Under the pieces are notes generated by a model, which saw only the letters and a program-made list of their open reading frames with translations, had not been told where the DNA came from and ran no database searches. DNA of 64,000 bases, taken from NCBI GenBank assembly GCA_009823505.1, contig VZQC01006250.1, positions 378,631-442,630 on the forward strand. The letters are read 5' to 3'. Position numbers and translations under genes: made by a program. The stretch's first letter is position 1. Every line of letters begins with the position of its first letter. Positions 22,913 through 34,115 of the stretch are shown here, one piece after another. The DNA comes from Rhizomys pruinosus (lineage: Eukaryota > Chordata > Mammalia > Rodentia > Spalacidae).

Positions 22913-23006
22913 TTACGTTTTCATCATGGTTGAAGACGCGGCTTGGAAGCAGGTGAGCTGCAAGTGCATGCTGCTCTTGAACTTGTTCAGCAGCTCTTCC
23001 AGTAAC
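22913..23006 (-). CDS. Exoc2: Exoc2 terminal coding exon with stop codon
   Basis: The exon starts with one base (G) completing the split Lys. It then encodes [20 protein letters not shown] followed by [10 protein letters not shown] and a TAA stop at 22913-22915. The acceptor is cctcccttcag. The 30 complete residues are identical to the human EXOC2 C terminus as I recall it. The stop is followed directly by the 3' UTR with no further exon. Confidence 0.95.
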
Positions 23007-23035
23007 CTGAAGGGAGGAGAGGTTTTGAAATTCTG

Positions 23036-23432
23036 GCAGGCAAGGTGGTTGTTCTACTTTCCCTTTCTGTTGTTGGGATTAAAGTACACGAGCAAAACAA
23101 GGTGGGGAGGGAAGGGTGTACTGGGCTCACAGGTTACAACATCACTGAGGGAAGCTGGGCCAGGAACTCAGGCAGGAGTCTGAAGCAGAAACCACTGAGG
23201 GATGTTGCTTGTTGGCTTGCTCCCAGGCTCCCACTCGGCTAACCTCTCTTACAGCCGGGTCCGCCTGCCTAGGGCTGGCTCAGCGTGGAGTGGGTTGGAC
23301 TCTCCTACATCCATTAGCAATCAAGAAAATGCCCCACAGATGTGCCCACAGGCCAGTCTGATGCGGAAACTTCCTCAGCTGAGGGTCCCTCTTCCCAGGT
23401 GTGTCAAGCTGACAACCAAGATTAGCCACCCT
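23036..23432 (-). repeat. Rodent interspersed repeat, LTR-like
   Basis: The block with tttctgttgttgggattaaa, gaaaatgccccacaga and gtgtcaagctgacaacca corresponds to a widespread rodent repeat I recognise by its conserved end. Family not assigned. Confidence 0.5.
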
Positions 23433-23821
23433 GGTGGTCTAGCAGGTCAGAAAGCTTGCAGGGAGCTGGCAGCCCAGGCCTGACCGACTGCCGTGTTTAG
23501 ACGGAAGCTGAGAATGGACTCCTGACTAAAAAGGACCATCGCAGCCAAAGCAAGCTGGTCAAAGAAACACACTGACACATTTATCTTTAATTTTTTTCTT
23601 TTTCTTTTTTATGTTCCTCCTTTGGATCAGATTCCTTCCTAAAACAGAGTAACACTTAGACCTACTCTTTTTAAAATTCACTCTAAAAACCTGGTAAGAA
23701 CTGAAATCTACTTTTCATTACCCGGTCTGTGACTGCTGGTAAGCTCACAGCAGGCAGAACAGCCCCTGACAGAGGAGACGGGGAGATGTCTCACCATGTT
23801 CATAGGAGACATTTACTAGTA

Positions 23822-23992
23822 CTGTGTGTGTGGAGGGTGGCGTGTATGCCACAGTCCACATGTGGAGGTCAGAGAACAACTTTGTGGAGTTAGGTCTCTC
23901 CTTCTAAGCTGCCAGGGGTTCCCTGGGTTGATTTTAGGCTTACACTGTGGAGGGAAGCACCTTCACCTGCTGAGCGAGCTCTCTGACTGCAA
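23822..23992 (-). mobile_element. B4/RSINE-type SINE, reverse
   Basis: gtggaggtcagagaacaact, gttaggtctctccttc and the reverse head gctgagcgagctctctgac define this family, seen again at 24509, 32344, 38892 and 50275. Confidence 0.65.
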
Positions 23993-24508
23993 CCTTCCTC
24001 CTCTTATGCTGCCCCTTGGTATCAGCCTCTCCCCCTAAACTCATCCTCAGGGCCTCTGCACGATTTCGGTGTCTTTTTCCCTTAATCTTCCATTTCTCTT
24101 TACAAATGCCAGAGAGTGGTGAGCAAAGGTGGTGGTGAGGTGGGTACCAAAGGAAGCAAACTTAGTTCTCCCCCCACCAGAAGAACCACTCTGTAACACA
24201 CAGCAGTTTGCCCTCCGAGTATGATACAGTTTAGCTGGTTCTAAAGCTAGAAGGAACCTCAGAGCTCATCTGATGCGAGAGCAAAGCCAGGCACTGTGGT
24301 CACCAACACGGAGGCCAGTGGGGGACATTGCGGGTGAAGAACATCAACACTGGAACATGATCCCCTAGTGCATCTAACTCAGCGCTGATCTGACACATGG
24401 TAGTGTATCTGGGTTTTTGTTTTGTTTTCTTCTGGATTTTGGATTTGTGAGACAGAATCTCAGTTTGTAGCTCAGGCTGCTTTGGAAGTTTCAAAAGATA
24501 TCTGTTAT

Positions 24509-24966
24509 TATTGTATGTTTATGTGTGTGTGTATGATGTTTGTGTGTGGGAAGGAGCACATATGTATGGAGGTCAGAGGACAACTTTGTGGAGTCGGTTC
24601 TCTCTTTCCACCTTTTTTTTTTTTTTTAATTTTTTTATTTTTTATTTTTTTATTTTTATGTGTATGAATGTATTGTCTGCATGCAGGTCTGCGCACCCGT
24701 GTCGTGCGATGCCGCGGAGGTCAGAAGACGGTCTCGGATTCCCCTGGAACTGGAGTTCTCCTGGAACCGGAGTCACAGACGGTTCTCAGCTGCCATGTGG
24801 GTGCTGGGGATCGAACCCGGGTCCTCTGCAAGAGCGGTCGTCGCTCTTAACCGCTAGGCCATCCCTCCAGCCCTCTCTTTCCACCTTTAAATGGGCTTCA
24901 GGGAGTGAGCTCAGGCTATCCCGCTGGCATGGCAAGCACTTTACCCACTGAACCATCTTGCCATCC
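24509..24966 (-). mobile_element. B4/RSINE-type SINE split by a B2 insertion
   Basis: Left part 24509-24615 (gtatggaggtcagaggacaa) and right part 24874-24966 (ending aaccatcttgccatccc) are one element interrupted by the B2 at 24616-24873. Confidence 0.75.
24616..24873 (-). mobile_element. B2 SINE, long form, reverse
   Basis: T-rich tail, gcatgcaggtctgcgcaccc, the 17-bp internal duplication and ccatccctccagcc. A 15-bp target-site duplication (tctctttccaccttt) lies at 24601-24615 and 24874-24888. Confidence 0.96.
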
Positions 24967-25042
24967 CTGCCTGGTCTAGAACTTTCAATCTTCCTGCCTC
25001 AAGCTCTCGAAGACTGGAATTACAAGTTGGATCATCTCTTGT

Positions 25043-25195
25043 TCTTTTTTGGGGGAGGAGGGGCAAGGTCTCACTATCTAGTTCTGGCTGGTCTGAAACT
25101 TGCTATGTAGACCAGGCTGGCCTCAAACTCAGAGATTCACCTGCCTGTGCCTCCCCAGTGCTGGGATCAAAGGTGTTCATCACCATGACCACCTC
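25043..25195 (-). mobile_element. B1 SINE, reverse
   Basis: caaggtctcactatctagtt through tgtagaccaggctggcctc to aaaggtgttcatcaccatga. Confidence 0.88.
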
Positions 25196-25266
25196 ATTTT
25201 TGACTCTTGATGCTCAAAGAAACTAGCTTTTGAGACATGTTCTGTGTATTAATAATACGATTTTAA

Positions 25267-25428
25267 ACCGGGCGTGGTGGTGCACACCTTTAATCCTAGC
25301 ACTTGGGAGGCAGAGGCAGGCGGATTTTTGTGAGATCAAGGCCAGCCTGGTCTACAGAGCGAGTTCTAGGACAGCTGGGGCTACAGGGAGACATTGTCTC
25401 AAAAAGACAAAAAAGAAAAAAAAAAAGA
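25267..25428 (+). mobile_element. B1 SINE
   Basis: accgggcgtggtggtgcac through gacattgtctcaaaaagac. The near-duplicated flank aatacgatttta / aataagatttta marks the target site. Confidence 0.95.
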
Positions 25429-26344
25429 ATAAGATTTTAATCTTTTGTCATATTTATTTTAAAGAAAAGGGCTTGGGATTAATTCAGATAGAAGTTGAAA
25501 GTCAGCTAGAGAAAAAAAAAGTAGAGAATGGAAGCAGGGCTATTCTGTGTCACGTGGGCACTGCTTGTCCCACAACCTGCTGGGAGGGGACACACGACTG
25601 GAGTGACACAAGTGGGAGAGCTGGTCTGCTTCCCTTTCCCACAAGTCCAGTCCATCCTTCATGCCCACTGTTGGTCTAGGTACCTTCTCTGCACGATAAT
25701 TCCTCTGGGCTTTGTCACAGTCCAGTACTGTGTGTTTTCCACAGCACAGACAGATGGACTTCAGCTAGGACTAGTGACAAAACAAAGAGCTACAGGGTTT
25801 CCTTTACTTCAGCTGAGGCCAATTGGGCATTTATGACAGATGCCTGGCCTAGATTTTCTCCCCAAGCCGCAATTTCCCGTTACATGAATAGTTGTTGAGA
25901 TGTAGGCTGAGACTCGCTAATGTGGTAATGACACAAATGTATTGTGCTGTGTGTGCAAATTGTCTAATACCCTGTATTTTGCAAAGTACAAAGTGTGTCT
26001 GAGCTAGTCAAGAGGAAAACACTGAGTCCTGTCCTCTTTTTTTTTTTTGCACTATCTTCTTAAATTACAGAAACTAGTGATATAGTTTATTGAAAAAGTT
26101 GAGTAGGCTTTCTTATCATATTTTATGTACCTGTGTTTTAAAACTAGAAAAGAGATAATTTTTAAGTCAACCCTAAAAGAATTTATTCTGTCACTTAGAA
26201 GCCAAGGCAGAGGTAATCCCACACATATACAGGGTAAGTTAAGTGCCTCCTTAGAACCAAGCCATTCTTAGTATTTTAAGAGGGTCTTTGGGCACAGCCC
26301 TGTTCAGCACACCTAACAGGCTGAAGCTAGCGCTCAGAACTTAC

Positions 26345-26404
26345 TTTTTGTCTGTTCCACTTGCAAGCTGAGGCAGGGCTTCCAAAGCCTGTTTAAAGCT
26401 AGAC
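26345..26404 (-). CDS. Exoc2: Exoc2 coding exon, second from the end
   Basis: This 60-nt exon has one base finishing an Arg codon, then SSFKQALEALPQLASGTDK and two bases (AA) of a split Lys. The acceptor is tgttccag before GTCTAGC and the donor is AAAAA followed by gtaagt. It is too short to appear as an open frame of its own and was found by reading the minus strand between the flanking exons. Compared with human, LSSGAD becomes LASGTD; the other residues are the same as I recall them. Confidence 0.92.
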
Positions 26405-28048
26405 CTGGAACATAAGACAGCACATGTCAGCTCCAACTGCTCACAGTTCCAAGGGGGATTAATTAAGAGGATCAAGAAAACATTCTTAAGCATATTTTAC
26501 ATATAAAGAAACCGATGTAAGCCAATGAAGTAAGTGGAGATGTGTAAGAAAAGCAAAAGTGAAAAACGAGAGAAAAAGAAAAAGTAAAAGTAAGGCCATG
26601 TGAACAAATGGGCTTCATGGGGCAGGGCAAGAAAGACTCAGCCAGGAAGTGAAACGTGACCAACCTGAGCTACTCAAGGGAGAGGTGAGGTCAGTGTGGG
26701 TGAGGGGAGGGAAGGAGGGGTGGGGGGGGAGAGAGAGAGAGCCCTTTAAAACAAAGCTATAGTTAAGGCAACTGGCTAGGAAAGCACTCGTCTGTGGCAC
26801 ATGACCCCCAGGGACAGTCAGCACTGACAGGGTAGTGCCCGCTCTACCGCCAATGTCTTCTCATAAGGGCTGTGAGTGGGATAGGATGACACTCTTATTA
26901 TGGCTAACATCACAATCTACATATTTCTATATGTAGGAATAATAATGACACAATTTTTTCCCATGAAAACAGTTAAAAATGAATGAATTAAAAAGCTACC
27001 AATCTGGCATGTTCAGTTTCTGAGACCCGAAAGCATGAGAATCACTGGGCCAAATGAGCAGCGCACTGGGGACATTACTTGATAGTCACCTGAGCTGCTC
27101 ACTAAGGAAGACTTCTGAGCTTTTGATGCCTTTTTTTGTGACTAGCTGAGGTAAAGAAATAAGTATATTATTGATCTCAAAGAGGTTTTCGATCTTGTAT
27201 TAGAAATATCTTCTTCAATCTTCTAGGAAATGCATGTTTGAACAATGTTTCTCAAATGAAGGGCAGGTGTCACAACAGCGTGTAAAAAGAATGAAAGTCC
27301 CAAGAGTCACAAAAACAGCCTCTGGGAATCTTCCACTGCCCCTAGCAGAAGCAGGGTGTGGGTGTGGACCAGTGCTCCTAGCATACGGCTGCCTTCCCAA
27401 TGTTCAGTTGGCTCTCCTTCTTGGGAGGGAAGTCCCTCCTATTATCTCTACCACATCTTGTTCCCTGTAAACCGGGATTAACTGAAACCAATGTGACGAT
27501 ACACTGTTCTTTGCTGTCATAACAAGAACGAAGAGGATGAAGTTGAAGACTATGCCAACTATTATTTGTAGGTCACCAGCAGTTTAGAAGGTGACCTGAC
27601 ATACTTTGCTATTTAACTCCTCAAACTTTTGTTTAGAAGGTTACAGTGAGCATCCCTAATTTGAACATCTGAAATTCAACATGCTTCAAGATTTGAAATG
27701 TTCTGTGTACCAACAGGATGCCACATGTGAAAAGTTCCGTACCAAGCACTACATTATTAAAACAATGCAATAAATCGCCATCAGTCTGTGTGTACAGACG
27801 TCTATGAAACATAAATAAATTTCTTGTTTAGATATGGGTTCCATCTCCAAGTTAACTCCTTATACAGCACAAATATTCTAAAATAATCTGAAATTGGATA
27901 CACTTTTGGTCCTAAGTATTTTGAACACAGGATACTCCATTTGTACTTTCTTCCTTTTATAAATGAGGAACCTGGGTACCAAGAGGTTAAGTTCAAGTGG
28001 ATAAACAGGCACTCACACAAACCAACAGGGAGACTGGGCAGTGTGTGT

Positions 28049-28094
<46 letters not shown>

Positions 28095-28894
28095 CCTGGG
28101 GCAGAAAAATAATGGTTAGGAAAAGCTGTGGTTAAATAACAAACGTCGACCATATACAAATGGTTTCTGGTAAACCATGACAAACAGGTATAAGACAGTA
28201 ACCTTACTTGTTAAAAAAGAAATTACACTTTCCAGCTGTAACACTGAGAGCACAACGGTGGTGGTGGTGCCACCAAACCTGGGTCTGAAGGGGCAGGCTG
28301 TGTGTTCAGCTGGCATTCACTCTTCGAGCTATCTGACTCCTCCACACGTTCACAACGTAACTGAGGACATCCTCTCAATGCTGTAAACAATTGTGTATGT
28401 CTGAATAGTGACTGTTCACTTCACCTACTGATTCTTCATCAGTAGGAAATCCTGACTTTCATTCAAAACAGCTAAAAATTATCATGAAATTTCCACTACA
28501 AAACTCTGCAGAGAAACCACAAGGCTTCCTCTTACGCTGATATTTACAACATTCAAACTGTCCTTCAAGCCTGCCATGAGCAGACAAAAATTTAGGTTTT
28601 TTGCTCTTCTTTTTAAAAATAAGTACATGTTTGGTCATATTATTTAGGAGACTAAGATTTATAAGTAATGAATGAATAACATGAAATTACATTACATTTA
28701 TATTGTAGTATGAAGAAGTGACCTTGAAAGTTGTGAGTTTTAGTCCAAACCCCAATGAAACGTCAATTTTTTTGCAGCACAAATTTATGAGCATTTACTC
28801 TGACAAATTATCTTTACCGAGGACACAATACAGTAGTAAAATAAAATAGTTTTTATTCTAATAAAGCACCCATCAAGCACATTCGGCCTCTTAC
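26405..28894 (-). other. Exoc2 intron
   Basis: 2490 bases, mostly unique. It contains a purine-rich stretch at 26700-26743 and a (GT)n run at 28041-28092. No exon-like block beyond those called. Confidence 0.9.
28041..28092. repeat. (GT)n microsatellite
   Basis: About 26 GT units with one interruption. Confidence 0.97.
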
Positions 28895-28956
28895 CTGCTT
28901 TCAGGTGTCAGGTAAATGGCTACAGTGTCCCTCAAAGCAGAGATTTCCAGTCTTGC
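28895..28956 (-). CDS. Exoc2: Exoc2 coding exon, third from the end
   Basis: This 62-nt exon encodes ARLEISALRDTVAIYLTPES plus the first two bases (AG) of the next codon. The acceptor is catctttag before GCAAG and the donor is AGCAG followed by gtaaga. Human has Cys where this copy has Ser (ICAL versus ISAL), and Val where this has Ile in the VAVY segment. The split codon AG|G completes as Arg in the next exon, where human has Lys by my recollection. The phases on both sides fit. Confidence 0.94.
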
Positions 28957-29394
28957 CTAAAGATGAGAAAGAAAGTAACAGCAGAAAAATAAGATAATAG
29001 GCCAATAGCCACAAGCCCAAAGGGGACGATCAAGGGCCTGGCACTGCAGGAAGGCCAGCCTTCATGGCAACATGGGGCAATGAGACTTCCAAAAAGCAGT
29101 GCAAGCATATCAGCCATGACGGTATCGCCTTTAACTCCAAATTAACTTGCAGTCAGGTATGACTGCATGCAGGAGGAAGCTGGATATGGTCAAACTGGCA
29201 ATCTGTATTTACTGGTAATATGCCTTTTAGTTTGGCTGGGAGAGGAAGGAAACTCTGAAACATTAGCTCTGGGCTTGCTTCCTTGCGCCTACATCCTTCA
29301 AGGCACTGTCTTCTGCTCCAGTCTAAGCTCTACAAGATCAACGCAATCTCTGGTAAGTTCATGGATGAAATTTATAAAAGAAAAAGAAAATTGA

Positions 29395-30070
29395 CAAATG
29401 AACCCTAAAATTCATATAATAATATAAAGGCCCCAGAAGAGCCAAAACAAAGTTGAAAACAAATAACACATTTGAAGGATTCACATTTTCTGATTTCAAA
29501 AACTTGCTACACTAAGCTACACCAATCAAATCAGTGTGGTCTCACACACGAACAGGCACACAGCTCAGTGGTATAGAACTGAGAACCTTACATTTATGAT
29601 CACCTGTTTTTCAACAAGGGCTATAAGACAGTTCAATGTGGAAAGCATCTGTTCAACAAAGATCACCAGCACAAGTGGAGTTACACAGGAAAGAGCACAT
29701 TAAAACCTTTCCTTAACATAAAACTCAACTTAAAATAGATCACAGGCAGACCTAACTTTAAACAACAATAACAACAACAACAACAACAACAAAGTGGCTA
29801 AAAAACTTGTAGAAGAAAGAGGAATACATCTTTGTGACTTCAGCAAGTCTTCTTAGAAAATGCAAAAAGTACCAGCAACCAAAGGGAAAATTAGCTGGAG
29901 TTCATGAAAATTAAGCATAACCACAGTGCAGTGACAGATACCATCGAGAAAGTGAAGCCACAACTCCCAGAATGAGCATCCTTCCAGTCACGATGGTGGC
30001 CATGGTCAATAGGAAAAAATCACAAGTGTGGTAAGGGACAAGGGAAACAGAAGCCGCATCAGTGGCTGGC
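29395..30070 (+). mobile_element. Ancient L1 ORF2 fragment
   Basis: The order of aaaattcatat, gatttcaaaaacttgctaca, acacagctcagtggtataga and gcatctgttcaacaaa follows mammalian L1 ORF2 3' sequence at high divergence. It contains an (AAC)n run at 29763-29792. It ends where the minisatellite begins. Confidence 0.65.
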
Positions 30071-30110
30071 GGGGAGGAGAGAATGCCTCTGCTGTAGAAG
30101 ACAGTCTGGG

Positions 30111-30233
30111 CTAGCGCGTGCTCAGAGAGGACGTGTGCTAGTGCTCAGAGGGGACGTGTGCTAGCGCGTGCTCAGAGGGGATGTGTGCTAGTGCTCAGAG
30201 GGGACGTGTGCTAGTGCTCAGAGGGGACGTGTG
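30111..30233. repeat. Minisatellite with 23- and 27-bp units
   Basis: Five units (27, 23, 27, 23, 23) built on gctcagaggggacgtgtgct and differing by the presence of a 4-base cgcg insert. They lie next to a B4 reverse head (ctagcgctctgccactgagc), from which they probably grew. Confidence 0.95.
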
Positions 30234-30370
30234 CTAGCGCTCTGCCACTGAGCCAGACCCTAAGCTTTACTTTTTATCTTGAGACAGTCTTGCCAAGTTG
30301 CCAGGCTGGCCTTGAACTCACTGTGTAAGTCAGGGAGACCTAGAATTTGCCATCCTCCTGCCTCAGCTTC
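30234..30370 (-). mobile_element. B4-type SINE, reverse
   Basis: An ID-like end at 30234-30262 is followed by B1-like sequence (ccaggctggccttgaactca). Confidence 0.75.
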
Positions 30371-30691
30371 TCAAGGGGCCAGTGGCAGATCCACTCTTAC
30401 TTCAGGTCTCTGAGTTTCCCAGGGTAGAATCTGGTATGTATTTAAGGGCCCAGCCAGAGAACTGGACAGTGCACACAGAACTGGGGTGCTGCTCTCTTGG
30501 ACACTTCCCTGTGCCTGGGCTGCCCCCAAATCTAAACCAGAAAGATAAGAGGTTTTGTACTAAAGCCTTCAGGCTAAGAAGCCTCAAAAAGTGGCAAATC
30601 CAGTTATGTGCCATCTCTCTTACAGTCTGCTCCCTTAACGACAGCCTCTTCTCTGGTGAAGTCAAGTGTTCTGTTTATTGATACACTTTTA

Positions 30692-30911
30692 ATGTTTTAG
30701 TTATTATTTTTATTTTATGTGTATGAGTGTATTGCCTCCATGTACATAAGTATACCCATGTCATGCAATGCCCATGAGCTCAGAAGAGGGTGTTGGATCC
30801 CCTAAAACTGGAGTTATGGATGGTTGTTAGCCATGTGGGTGCTGGGAATTGAACTTAGGTCCTCTGTGAGAGCAGTCAGTGCTCTTAAGTGCTGAGTCCT
30901 CTCTCCAGCCC
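30692..30911 (-). mobile_element. B2/B3-type SINE, reverse
   Basis: tgtgtatgagtgtattgcct through ttggatcccctaaaactgg to ctctctccagccc. The flank tattgataca is repeated at 30677 and 30914. Confidence 0.88.
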
Positions 30912-30931
30912 CTATTGATACATTTTCAGAT

Positions 30932-30933
<2 letters not shown>

Positions 30934-30963
<30 letters not shown>
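30934..30963. repeat. (GT)n microsatellite
   Basis: Fifteen GT units immediately after the SINE. Confidence 0.95.
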
Positions 30964-30964
<1 letters not shown>

Positions 30965-31429
30965 TGCTGGGGAGTTCAGGGTCCCATACATGCCATGCAC
31001 ACCCCATACCAATAATCTACACCCTCAGCCCATCAGCCCATTACTACTTTTTAAAACACACCCCTAATGCCCCAGTATGCAGAAACTTCCAGACAGGAGG
31101 CCACTCTCACCTCTGCATGTGCACCTGGGATCCTATCACTTAACTCACTGAGGTCTAAGAGACAGCTATTTGTACCTTGGAACTTGGACTTTACTGAACA
31201 CTTTTGAAAGACACTGAGGATATCTGCAAATAGATTTACAGATTCTAAGGTCTTGCTCTGTTTTAATGCCTGAAACAGAACCTCTGGGACCTGCAGACAA
31301 TGCATCATGGGTAAGGCTCATGTGTATGCTATTGAAAATACCTGCTGTGTCTATATAGTGGGTGGCCAACACCCATTTGCACAGTTTAAACAGCAATAGA
31401 AGTCCTACATGGAATGCGATGTTTGGTAC

Positions 31430-31552
31430 CTGTAGTGCTCCATTTTTGCTGAAGGACGAAACACACTGCATCAGCCGGCTGAGCTCTTCAGCGACAGCTT
31501 CTACCACCCTGGCCAGGACCCGGGGCACCAGTCCTTTGGAAATAGTGAATAC
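31430..31552 (-). CDS. Exoc2: Exoc2 coding exon, fourth from the end
   Basis: This 123-nt exon is 41 codons in phase 0. It encodes [20 protein letters not shown], then [21 protein letters not shown]. The acceptor is ttccatcag before GTATTC and the donor is CAG followed by gtacc. It matches human EXOC2 closely, with conservative or minor differences as I recall them (for example Gly for Glu after ISK, and Ala-Arg for Ser-Lys). An apparent open frame of 120 codons runs past the donor into the intron, so the ORF as read is longer than the exon. It is the longest Exoc2 exon in the window and the most diagnostic. Confidence 0.95.
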
Positions 31553-31744
31553 CTGATGGAAGGTTTAGAGTAAGAGGAAACAGTGTATTATATGCATTTT
31601 TCCTGACTTGAGTTTATCAGAAACAAAGTGCACAAAACAACAAAAAAATTTATCAAGACATAAATCTAAAAGACCACAAAGTTCTAAGTCAAAGATACAG
31701 ACTTATATTTTAATTAGGTTGAATGATTAGTGTCAAAATTACTA

Positions 31745-31946
31745 ATTTATGTGCATGTATATTTGCCTGCATGAGTTAATGTGCACCACATGTGCGCCAG
31801 AGTCTACAGAGGCTAAAAGAGAGTATTGGATCTCCTGGAATTAGAGTCAGAAGCAGTTGTGAGCCAGCATGTGGGTGCTGGGAGCCAAACCCTGGTCCCC
31901 GGAGCAGTAAATGCTCTTAACCACTGAGCCATCTTCTCTAGCCCCC
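31745..31946 (-). mobile_element. B3-type SINE, reverse, diverged
   Basis: gtattggatctcctggaatt and ctcttaaccactgagccatc in the expected spacing. Confidence 0.8.
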
Positions 31947-32134
31947 AAAATAACTCCTTTTGAAAATAGGCAAATGTAATTTTGAAAGGTCTTGCTGATT
32001 TTGACTAAAAATTGTTTTGAGAATTTAGTGTTTAATGGTCCCTTTGTAAGAAAGAAAATTCTTTTGAAAAAAGAAAAAAAAACACTCAATAAATATTTTA
32101 CTACAATTGGAACAAATAAGTGTGCTAGGTATTG

Positions 32135-32250
32135 GTACGGTGGCATCTACCTGCTCTTTTGGCTCCTCCAGCAGCTGAGGCAGGATCAGATCTGTGTAGG
32201 AGTTTGAGGCCAGCCTGGGCAAAAGAGTGAAACTCTGCTTCTTAAAAATC
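32135..32250 (+). mobile_element. Old B1-like (7SL-derived) fragment
   Basis: cagctgaggcaggatcagat and gaggccagcctgggcaaaag. It lacks the usual B1 head. Confidence 0.6.
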
Positions 32251-32341
32251 ATATGAGTTTCACTATTATGTATTGGACATGCATTCCAGTATTATTGTAT
32301 ACTGTAAACACATAATTTCTTTTTATTTGACATACATCATT

Positions 32342-32343
<2 letters not shown>

Positions 32344-32382
<39 letters not shown>

Positions 32383-32500
32383 CATGGTGTGTGTGGAAGT
32401 CAAAGGACAACTTATGGGGGTTCTCTCCTTCTACCACGTGGGTTCCGGGACTGAACACAGCCCACCAGGCTCCTTTACCCCTGAGCCTTCTTTCTGGCCC
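32344..32500 (-). mobile_element. B4/RSINE-type SINE with (GT)n tail, reverse
   Basis: (GT)18 at 32344-32380, then gaagtcaaaggacaacttat and the reverse head with tttacccctgagcc. Confidence 0.65.
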
Positions 32501-32596
32501 TATTTCCAAATTTTAAAGTTTGATACTGAGGATTATATTCTGAGGCCTAGAAAAAAATTTTACTCTTTCTGCTTCACAAATTATATTACATTACAT

Positions 32597-32630
32597 ATAT
32601 ATATAATATATATATCTATATATATATTGT
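32597..32630. repeat. TA-rich microsatellite
   Basis: Imperfect TA repeats next to a B1. Confidence 0.9.
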
Positions 32631-32633
32631 CTT

Positions 32634-32770
32634 TCGTCGTACAGGGTCTTCCTGTATCCCAGCTGCATGGAGCTCACCCTGCAGACCAGGCTGGCCTTGA
32701 GCTCACAAAGATCCGCCTGCCTCTGCCTCCCAAGTGCTAGGATTAAAGGCGTGTGCCACCACACCCAGCT
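32634..32770 (-). mobile_element. B1 SINE, reverse
   Basis: cagggtcttcctgtatccca through agaccaggctggccttgagc to gcgtgtgccaccacacccag. Confidence 0.92.
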
Positions 32771-32847
32771 CACAAATTATATTTTTTAGCTTTGCCTTTT
32801 CCCAGGGTAAGGCTCAAGACAGCCTTAATTAAACTTTTGTGTATCTT

Positions 32848-32909
32848 TTTTTTTTTTTTTTTGCGGTTCTCAGCCTCAGCCTTTAACGGCTGCGCTATCC
32901 CAATAGCCC
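32848..32909 (-). mobile_element. Mini-SINE, 47-nt core, copy 2
   Basis: A T15 tract, then a 47-nt core at 32863-32909 that matches copy 1 (15370-15416) at 44 of 47 positions, the three changes lying next to each other near the 5' end. A 15-bp target-site duplication, acttttgtgtatctt, lies at 32833-32847 and 32910-32924. Confidence 0.88.
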
Positions 32910-34115
32910 ACTTTTGTGTATCTTTAAGAAAAGTTCTGGCAATTTAAAAATGATCTTATCAGAAATGGTAACCATTATAGATGAAATTCTACTTTCAGTC
33001 GCTGGGCTAAATTAAAAGGGGACTTGAAAAATCGAATACTTACAAATAATGTTACTGCTATTGATAACAGCTATTAGCCAACCTGCTGGATAGGATAGTC
33101 TCCTCTATCCTATCACAATGCTCTCCCTGCAGTTCCTCTGCCTCCCTGGCTACAGGATGCTCCCATCCACCAGCCATTTCATTTGCGTTTTGATCTTGAA
33201 AGAAGCTAGCACAAGAATACCTTCTTGCATCATCTGTTTTCTGGGGTAGCTCTGCTCTGGGGCTTTGGCTTTCCTTATCGATGTCCCCCCCACCCCCGGC
33301 CCACCAGTTACCATGATTGCTTTCAGAACTTATAGATGGAGGAAGGCTACATCAACCCAGATGTGTGGATGCACATGGCTGAGAAGGAACCTGAGCAACA
33401 GTGGTAGCTATTTTCGCTTTGTCTTATTTTATGGCTTCCCATTAGTCTGTGGGCCGCGGCCACCCTGAGGGTGCTGGTAAAGCCCTGAGTAATGAACTGT
33501 GAAATTGCTGAGTGAAAACAGTTGGCAGTGGTGAGCATGGTGGTAGCAAGGGCACCATGGGGACAGCCTGCCTTTCAAGATGCCTCAGAAGAGCGCTGCC
33601 CCCACCCCGAGGATGCCCAGTAAGGTTGCTGACATGAAGCATCAGATGCTAATGATCGTGGGGAGCTGCTTCTGTGTGCACAAGTGCATGCACCTGAGCA
33701 ACACAAGTGATGAGGAATCCCGTGTCTGCACTGCTCCAGCTGCCTGCCTTTCAACAAGCTGCAAAGCAAGACACCAAAGCTTACTCACATTCTGGCTAAA
33801 AAGAGGATTAAGTATTTTCTAAGACCAGGGATTTAACATTCTTAACATAAAAGCATCATTTCATTCTGTCTTCTCCCCATTTTTCAAATATTCCTGAATT
33901 TCATTTTAGTGATGAGAGAAGACATATAATTTCAGGAAAAGACTGATTGTTAAACACACATGCATGTATGAAAGCTGAGCTCTATTGTATTTATATGCCC
34001 AAGATACATTCTAAAGAGGAAAAAAGACCATCATAAGTCATAATTGGATTTGCCTCTTCTTTCTTTTTTCTCCCCAATTATCTATATTTCATGGGAACAT
34101 CTAATGACAGCTTAC

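Larger units (their letters stand above)
23007..26344 (-). other. Exoc2 last intron
   Basis: 3338 bases between the GT donor after 26345 and the AG acceptor before 23006. It holds an LTR-like repeat, two B4-type SINEs (one split by a B2) and two B1 elements. Confidence 0.9.
28957..31429 (-). other. Exoc2 intron
   Basis: 2473 bases. It holds an old L1 fragment, a minisatellite grown within a B4 element, a B2/B3 and a (GT)n. Confidence 0.9.
31553..34115 (-). other. Exoc2 intron
   Basis: 2563 bases with several SINEs, including mini-SINE copy 2. 33000-33850 is unique-looking and carries coding-like plus-strand patches (for example MPQKSAAPTPRMPSK at 33580) that I cannot assign. Confidence 0.9.
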
